Source: Leptasterias polaris
Lineage: Eukaryota; Echinodermata; Asteroidea; Forcipulatida; Asteriidae
Reading direction: 5' to 3'
Assembly (NCBI GenBank): GCA_037783415.1
Contig: JAZGTN010000009.1
Coordinates: 10,416,001-10,480,000 of the forward strand
DNA: 64,000 bases
Shown: one piece after another, positions 37,498-46,400 of the stretch
How positions within the stretch are numbered: position 1 is the stretch's first letter
How the letters are laid out: every line of letters starts with the position of its first letter
Notes under the pieces: model-generated
Databases searched by the model: none
What the model was told of the DNA's origin: nothing
The model's input: the letters and a program-made list of their open reading frames with translations, nothing else
Translations under genes and position numbers: made by a program

Positions 37498-40400
37498 GTA
37501 AGAAAACATGTACCTTTTGTTCTTCCAAAATAGGGAGACCGCCATCATAGGGCTAGATAGCTCAGTTGGTAGAGCGCCGGCACGTTAAACCGGAGGTCGT
37601 TGGTTCAAATCCCGCTCTAGTAAATTTTTCTTTGTTCAACCCAAAATCATTTAAAATTTACCCAGTCAGTTTCCCTTGTGGTCTGTTATTTGATATCTGA
37701 TATAAAAAGTCGCATCCCCTTATGGTGATCCCCTGGCTGCCGCTTCCCAGGTTGTATCGTATACTTGGGTGTGATCCTTGGCTACACGGCAGTCTACGGT
37801 TGAATGGCTTCTGACTGGCACCCACCGAACAAGGATATTGACAAAATAGGGAGACCACCATCATAGGGCTAGATAGCTCAGTTGGTAGAGCGCCGGCACG
37901 TTAAACCGGAGGTCGTTGGTTCAAATCCCGCTCTAGTCAATTTTTCTTTGTTCAACCCAAAATCATTTAAACATTTACCCAGTCAGTTTCCCTTGTGGTT
38001 TATTATTTGATATCTTTTTTTCTTCTCTGTGCACCCACACACAACACATTACAAAACGTTTTGAAAAAGCAAAACATTTTGAAGCACAGCACAAATTTAA
38101 TCAGAATTCTAAATTTAACCAACTCAAATTAACAGACTTCAATGTCTTCAGAATTGGGCTGCCAAGCTAATATTTTGTGCTTCTAAACATCACGTAACTC
38201 CTTTTCTCAAACAGCTACATTGGCTCCCGGTGAAAGAGCGCATTCGATTTAAAATATTGGTGTATGTTTATAAATGCTTAAATGGACATGCACCAGCATA
38301 TCTTGCATCATGTTTTACTTTTTACAGTCAAACTAGCGCTGGGCTTCGCTCAGCATCAGACAAAATCCGTCTTGCTGAAAATAAACCAAACGGCAAATCT
38401 CTGCCAATCTGCTGCATATAAATCATTTTCTTTAGCCGCTCCAGGACTGTGGAACAACCTTCCCATCACCATACGCACCTCAAATTCGCTGCCTATTTTC
38501 AAGAAAGCTCTTAAAAAATGAATTTTTCCTTAGTTGCTTTTTGTAATTGCTTTTTGTTCATTTGTTGTATTATTTGCTTTGCTATTGTCTGTTTGCTAAA
38601 GCGCTGTGGTCTAAATGAAGTGGCGCTATATAAAAGCCCAGTGTATGTATGTATGTATGTAACCATCAAACCCTTCGTAACTTTTTTCTTAAAGAAGAAG
38701 TGGTAGGGTTATTTGATTTATTGTTTAAACTCTACTGTATTCAGGGCTCGAATTTTGGATAAAATTCCACAAGACTGCAGGGCCTGTAGCTCAAATCGTT
38801 TACCGGACCAGAATTTATTTTACAAGACCAGTTTCGTTCTTTAGAGAACTTTCTTCACAGCTTAACAATATAACTATTCTTATTTGAACAAGGGCTAAGA
38901 GAAGATTAGTCTTATTTGTGTTATGGGTAAGTATACATTAATTCTCAACAGAATTGAAAGATATTTATCAGACTCAAAGTCAACATTTGAAAATAATAAA
39001 ATGACAATACACAGTTAGGTGTTCAATTGAAAAACACAAGCCCACCGGACTTGTCTGGTCAAGAGTTTACTGACCCTGGGCTAAAATCACTGGTCTTGGG
39101 CCTGCGGTCCAGTGTAAAATTCGAGCCCTGTGTATATGTATGACTGTTTCAAATTGTCTGGCAGCATGTAGAGACTATTCAGAGCAGGCCTAGTGTTTTA
39201 ATCTTTGAAAGGGCAAGGCCATTTTCATTTTGCAAGCAGCGAGTTCTTGCAGCTGGCAAAGAGAGATCATGGTCTGGCATAAATACACCCAAGCGGGTTG
39301 CACGACGCCGTACGCATGCAAGGCTGATAACTCTGCTGGGCAGTGGCTGATTGGAAAGTTTTTAAGCCTATTAGTAATTGTTGGAGGGGCACCAAGGCCA
39401 AGACTAGGGACAACGGAGACAATGGCCTCTGTGGCCTTTTTGTAATTCCATAACTACCCTCTTGAGAGGTAATTCTACAAACTTAAGTCAGCTTGAAACG
39501 TCAAAAAGAAAGCACTCGAGGTACTGTAATAGGAGTTGACGAAGCTACTGCTCTCTCGCAGCTCAACATCACCAGTCCACTTCACAGCCAACAGGTATCT
39601 GCAGCCACTGTTCTTTATTAAATGCAGACCAGCCACTGCCCAGCAGAGTTATCAGCCTTGCACGCACAAGGCGTCGTGCAAACCGCTTAGGTGTATCAAT
39701 ACCAGACCATGCTCTCTCTTTGCCAGCTGCAAGAACTCGCTGCTTGGACAGTAGTTTCATCCACAGTGCCGTCCCCCTATGGAACAGTCCTCCCCTCTTT
39801 TGTTGTTGGCAATATTACTGAGGAAGAAATTTAGTCCTTCAAATGCCATGTGCATAGACACATTCTTCTTACATAAATCAGTGTTTCCTTGATACCATAG
39901 GCCTATATATATTTGTTGTCTGTTAAACTTGTCTAACAACTCTGAGCTGCAGTAAACTATTTAATTAGCCAATCAGAGTTCTTCTTTTAAGAGCCTTTCC
40001 CCTGATTCTTATTTTCATTCTATTCATTAACCTTGTTAATGTCTGTTGGGTTTATTGTTCACTTTTGCTCCTTAACCCTAACCCCTCTACATACCCTGCC
40101 AAATACAACAGAATGTAACACAGTTGAAATGAAAACCATGCAACAAAGTGCAACAAGGGATTTTGTTGCATTGTGCAGGCATGTTGTTTGTGTTAGGATT
40201 GAGCAAGGGTGTTTGCCCTGCTAAATGCAACAATATCCAAGTCATTCTTCCTGTGGTGTGTGACATTTTTAGGGGGCTCAGTATTCTTGCATGCACTGCT
40301 TTGTGTCTTACTGCCAAATACAACAAAATGCAACACCAATATGAAGTCACTTGACTGCTAAATGCAACAAATTCAGTCAAAGAATGACAACTCAGTTGAC

Positions 40401-43400
40401 TGCCAAATGCAACAGATTACAACAACTATTACCATTTGTTGCATATTGTTGCATTTAGCATGGTTAGGGTTTTAATATATAAAAACAAAAAGTAGAAGCC
40501 TCACCGGTTGTTTCTCTTTCAGATTAAACAACCGTGAGATTTTGCATGCTGGCCATAACCACCGCTTTCCCTACAGTCTCATCAAGAGGCACGTCAAGTC
40601 TAAATCCATGGAGGAAATTAGGATGCTACTGTCCAAGCTGGAACGTAGAGGAGCAGGTATGGTACCTTGACTGCCAAAGTAAGAGAGCGTCTCAAAACTC
40701 GGAATGGTTAGGAACGTTCTGATTGGATCGGATAAGTATTTCAGTGCGTGCTCGTGGACTGTTCCGTATAGGATTGCTCCTGTACTTCAGCACAATAATG
40801 CGGTCTAGCGGAATGTTCTGGCGGTCCAATGGATTGCTGGTGTGTGCCCACCGAAACGTTCTTTTGCGCCTAGAATGTGCCTGACTTTTGAGACGCTCCC
40901 TAACATTTGAAGCTGCGCATGGTGTAAGAAATGATTAATTTTAGTGGTGCACCAGACTAAATAGAAGTCCTATAGTGTCTCATGCTAAATGATAAGTATT
41001 TTTAAAATATAATATACCCCTTGCATAAGGTGAAACGTTACAGGGACGCTGAGGTCACGCGCACATGTTTTAACGCACAATTGATCTGCCTTTGGCCTCA
41101 GTGAGGGCGCTTTTTGGCCTCAGTGAGGGCACTTTTTTTTAAGTGTGACGTCATATGCAAGGGGTCTATAAACAATACTTTTGAATTGAAGAAAGAAAAA
41201 TTGACTAGAGCGGGATTTGAAGCTGTCACTAATTATAATGGTGTACATTTATAATACGCCATACATGTATCTGTCGCAAATGACAGAGTGAGAAATATCC
41301 GGGAAGCACACAGAAAAAGTGGGGTGAGCAATGAACAAGAAGACAAAGGGTCGGATTGGGGGGGGGGGGTTGACTTCAAGAAGTTGGAAACACAATATGG
41401 ACAAAATCAAAGGTGGGAAAAGGGAAAGAAGAAAAAACGGTCTTCTCTGTCTCTGGTATTATCCATACAAATGTTGGGAACTTCCGACATCACCTAAATG
41501 TGTAACTTCGTCTTGTTTTTAAAATACGGTCGATCTTATTTGTCATTGCAGCGGCAGCACTAATGCGGATGAAAAAACAGAGTCCAGTGGAGGTAAGTGA
41601 TGAAGCTTGGTCTGATTCGGAATTCTACCTGAGAGGGGGTGGCTAGTACGTGAAATGCTCCCCTCTCATCATTGTGGCTCTGGTTCAATTCCCAGCTAGG
41701 GTGTTTTGTGATTCAAGTTGTGCTTTGGTTCTCTCCTATGCCGCACATGTTTTTCCTTTCTCTGGAAAAAAACAAACACTTTCCATCTCTTGTTGTACTC
41801 CATGGTCATAATGTTGGTGGCCAAAGGCACCCTTGCATGCCTGCGGTTCGGATATGCTGTAGCCGCGTCCTTCGTGTATGTAGCCTGTATTTTTGCATTG
41901 CTAATGTTTGTTGTGGGTTAATTTATTGTGGTACTGTCTCCTCTCTATTTGATCTGTAATAATTGTAGACACTTTTTATTGTATTTTTGAGTGGTGTGTC
42001 CTAAAGTGGATGTTTGTATTTTTATATATACTTTTCACACCAGGAAAAGGAATTTCATGTACTTTTTAACATGACTAATAAAACTTTGAATTGAATTGAA
42101 TTGAATTGAATTCAGCTTCCCAACTGCAAGTTCATTGTAAGGATGATTGGCCTCTCACATTGCGACTGTTATTGTTAATACCCAGTTAATGCTGCCAGAT
42201 ATGTATACAAACAAAACTGTTACGGACACACAAACAATAGTCAAATAAACCTGTTAACAAATATTGCCAAGAGCGTTTCTGGCAGACTTGTAAACAGGCC
42301 CGGACATTCCATTGTGTAGCCGTTCCACAGTGCATGCACTCACTGTGTTCTGGCTTCATTTGCCCAGTAATGGAGACAAAGGGTACTGGAGTTCATGCTC
42401 GGAATTCTTCCTTATTCCGGAGATTATTGTGTAAACCCCAATTCCAGACTTGAATTACAAGAGATCAGAAGACTGCCACAAGTGTATTCGGTATGGGACG
42501 TAAGTCAGAGATTCCAGCATGCCACTGTAGCTGATTATCGGCCGTGGCATACATATGGCCAAAGTTTGGCCAATTCAAAAACCACATTTTCTCCAAGCGA
42601 CTTGGTTAAGTCATGGTTTTATTGTCAAAATTATATCATCAGCAACCGCAAAAAAAATTTGAATTTTGAGATAAGTGGCTAAGAATAATAAAAACTATTT
42701 TTTTATTTCATTTCAGAGTTGGTGCCAAATGGCGGATAATCTGACAGTTCTGACAGGTGATGACAGCTCGCGTCATCTGATTCGGGTAAGAACTCTTATA
42801 AGATTTTCTTTCAAGTACATTGTAATAAACCACCGGGAAAACTGACCGGGTAAATTTTAGATAATTTGAGGTTAAACAAAGATAATTTGACTAGAGTGGG
42901 ATTTGAACCCATCAACCTCCGGATTATTGTGCCAGTGCTCTACCAACTGAGCTATCTAGCCCTAATGTTGGTGGTCTCCCTATACTGTCGGTATCTTTGT
43001 TCATGATAGCCAGTCATAAGCCATTCAACCTGTAAAGTTGGGAAGGTAGTGCATTCTGCTCTACCAGCCAGGCTCCTAGTGGATGATACCCACGCCTACA
43101 TCCTTACGGACTGTGAAGGGGGTAACCCTGTTTCAGCCCCAGGAGTAGGAGGCAACGTGCCCCTGGTGTCAATTGATTTGGGTCGATAGCCCGAATCAGT
43201 TATGTGTAGCTCTCACCTTGAAGTGGACATCCGTGGCCTTGTGAGTTAGGCGATATCTCATTTAAAAAAATAAAATAAAAAAATGTCGTATAGCCAGGGA
43301 TCAGATTTTCTTTCATACCGTTTCACAAGGGTTTTTAGTCAGAGGTTAATGTCTCCGGTTTTTATCTAATTTAAGAAGATCACCAGCTTCAAAATTGAAT

Positions 43401-46400
43401 CCTTCATTTTAAGAATTTACCAGTGATATCCCTCTGTTATGAAAGTGCTTTACAGACCTGATACTTCATGGAGGCAATTGCCTCAGTGCCCCCTCAAAAT
43501 ATTCCAGTACAAATTTGTATTTGTTTCCCTCATTTAGGTGCCCTTTACCAAAGTGAAACTACCCTGCCCTTACAAGAATCACCAGTGTTAAACCATTGTT
43601 ATACCAGTGTTATACCAGTGTTTTATTGGTGTTGTACCAGTGTTACAACAGTGCTCCACCAGTAATATATTGGTGTTTTACTGGTGTTACACTGGTGTTA
43701 TAACAGTGTGGTACCAGTGTTACACCAGTGTTTTACCAGTGTTTTATCCTTCCTCAGGTATGTAGAGTCATGGCACTTGAAAGTATTGACGACGACAACA
43801 ACTCAGAGAAAATGTTGAAAGTCACACATAAGAATATTGAAGCATCAATGGTTCCACCTAATTCAGCTTCTGCCTCGACCTCCGCAGATGTTTCTGCCTC
43901 GACCTCCGCAGACGTTTCTGCCTCGACCTCCGCAGACGTTTCTGCCGCTCAGAGCTCTATACCCACATCTGAAAGGACTTTGCCAGCATCGTCAAGTCAA
44001 CCTCAAGATCTTGGGCCAGACACAGACACCAAAGAGATGTCCTCTGAGCGTACTACGGGGAAAGCCAAAAGGAAATCTGGGAGGAGAGCCAACAGGAAAG
44101 ACGGCAAAGCGCAAAATGAGGAGATTCTACCCAAACCTGATTATGAATCCATCTATAAGTACATAGGAGGCTTGATGCAAGGGGAGCAAAATGAAATTGG
44201 GGGACTAGGTGAGATTATTTATGAAGTAAAGGATGGTAGTAACTAATTGCGCAGTAACCTCCAATAAAAAAGAGATTACAACGAGCATAGTTTCCAGTAC
44301 CCTCTTTCCACTGTACGGGTTAAACGAAGCGTAGGATGCCTGTGCATGCTACATATCCTAGTGGATATTATTTCATCAGCCGTCTGACAGACTGCACAAA
44401 ATAAATTTATAGGGCGCTCTAAACTGATTCCGGCCAACCAAGTGTTTATACACGACATTCGACTTGACATGGTTTTAACACATCATTGTAAGGTATAAGA
44501 CACTAACTAAAACTTGCGGTACCCGCTGCTCGCTACAGGAATGTACCCAGGGTGCGTTCCACTTGCTCAAACAGATAGCGAACGTTCGCGCAAACATTTG
44601 TGACTGTTTCGACCCGACTGGAATGATTGCATGCTCACATTGATGTCAATATTTTGTAACTTGGTTTTTGCTGAATTGTAGGTAAATTTTAGTTCTCGTT
44701 TGTACATCACAACTTCTACCAATTAAGTTGTTTTTTCAACTCCACCTGACTGCGTTACCAACCACAGAAAACACATTAATATCGTGACAAGAAAATAATA
44801 ACGTCCGCTTACGTTTTGTTGTCCACCATTTTAAAAACCCAGGGTTCTCCACACGCGGTTTTGTCCGGGCGCTGCGCCCGGACAAAATTTTCAAAATACA
44901 AAATGCGCCCGGACAAAAAATGTAGCGCCCGGACAAAATCGTCGTGCGCCCGGACAAAAAAATCTGCGCCCGTGCAAAATTGTCAGTGCCCCGACAAAAA
45001 ATCGCAGCCACTGTTCGGTCCTAAATTTAGTGTCAATCAGTAATTTCCACAATGAAACGATCGTTATTAATCACCGCACTGTTTTTCACGGCGCCCTCGC
45101 GGCACACATAACAGCCGTCATTTCAATCTACGTAAATCATACACACGGACCATAGAGCTATCGCTGGCAGTGCATCGTGCAGTTGCGCTGCCAATAGCAG
45201 GTTTGTGTGGGGCTTTTGTTTTTCGCGGGACAGGTAACAGCCGTCCCCTCACGAACATCGTGGCGCAGTGGTGTGTGGCGCCGGCACCATTATACACGAT
45301 ACACGATGCATATAGTTTTGTGTGGTGGGTTCAGGTAGGTAAAGTGCATAGTAGCATTTTGTAGTGCTTGCCTCGTGGTCTTTTACGCTCGGAGGCTCCG
45401 ACATGCCCACTCCATCATTGCTGGATTTCTTTTCCAATTGGTCATAAAAGTTCACTATTTGGTTATACATTATCGTTATTCAATGTTTCCAGATTTTTAT
45501 AGAATAAACTGGAGTCCAGAAAAGGAAACGAAAAGAAAAGAAATATTGTGATAATCCTGGGAAATCGACTATCTCGGTACATGGTAACCACGTGTATAAA
45601 GCAGATTGATGCCGTGAGCTTACTATCCAGGAAGACTATTGGCTCAAAAACGGGACCTTTCGCGCTATCAACCAATCCGCGGACAGATTAAAACAGATTG
45701 ACCAGGGGTACGTTTTCGCGGCTGGAACGAATAACTGTTTCGGTCATTGGCCTGTGTTATAGGATGGCCAAAATTCAACCGAAACATTTATTGGACCGCG
45801 AAAATTACCCCTTATGACGGCAACACACGTAATGGAGTGTGCCGGTGTTTAGGACGACGACTCGGCGGTATCGATCGACTCGACGACAGACGTGAGTGGT
45901 TGATCGTGAATGATACCTTTTAAGTTTGTAAATAAAACAGAAAGAAATGAGGGGTGAAAAAACTTAACTTTGCGTATTAACGGAAAATTGTTAATGGTTT
46001 TGTTATGGAAAAGTAAAAACATATTCTTGTTGACCCAATATAAAGCTGAAAAAGTGATTTTCCCCTTCTGAATGCTGGTAATTTCACGCGAATCTACTCG
46101 GATTCGCGGCGTTAACGCCGGGCGCGAATCATGGCGCGAATCGATTCGCGGATTCGCAGAGGATTTCTAGGCCTGGTTTAACAGAAAACTGTTTTTTTCT
46201 TGGCCCATTGTTTGTAGACCCAGTGTCACATAGATTTGATGATTCATTGCGCTTGCACATTATAAGCATTGCTTGCGTGAAAAAATCACCCGGCGGCCGG
46301 CGCCGCCAGCGTGCGCCCGGACAAAATTTGACCCTGTGGAGAACCCTGAAACCACCCACCAACACCTCAGATATACTTTCGCCTGTGGTTGCAAACGTTC

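Larger units (their letters stand above)
37498..40522 (+). other. SNAPC2 intron 1
   Basis: Holds two tRNA-like SINE units, a 5'-truncated LINE end, a 389-bp hAT-like MITE, an inverted pair of LINE 3' fragments inside a dispersed repeat, and an imperfect repeat based on TGCAACA words (about 40085-40460). No further coding exon was seen. Confidence 0.8.
40657..41551 (+). other. SNAPC2 intron 2
   Basis: Contains two MITEs (40685-40899 and about 41011-41169), a decayed antisense piece of the tRNA-like SINE at about 41200-41235 (GACTAGAGCGGGATTTGAA) and a short poly-G run at 41358. No exon was seen. Confidence 0.75.
42786..43757 (+). other. SNAPC2 intron 4
   Basis: Holds an antisense copy of the tRNA-related SINE, a piece of the dispersed GGCAATTGCCTC/TGCCCC repeat (about 43455-43575) and a 12-bp minisatellite ending at the exon 5 acceptor. 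Confidence 0.75.

Noticed and set aside
37550..37936. Two functional tRNA genes
   Set aside because: Stem mismatches, a C at the usual U33 position and embedding in a longer dispersed repeat indicate SINE heads.
43837..44166. Plus-strand 109-codon ORF with PRPPQTFLPRPPQ repeats
   Set aside because: Out-of-frame shadow of SNAPC2 exon 5 and its 24-bp repeat.
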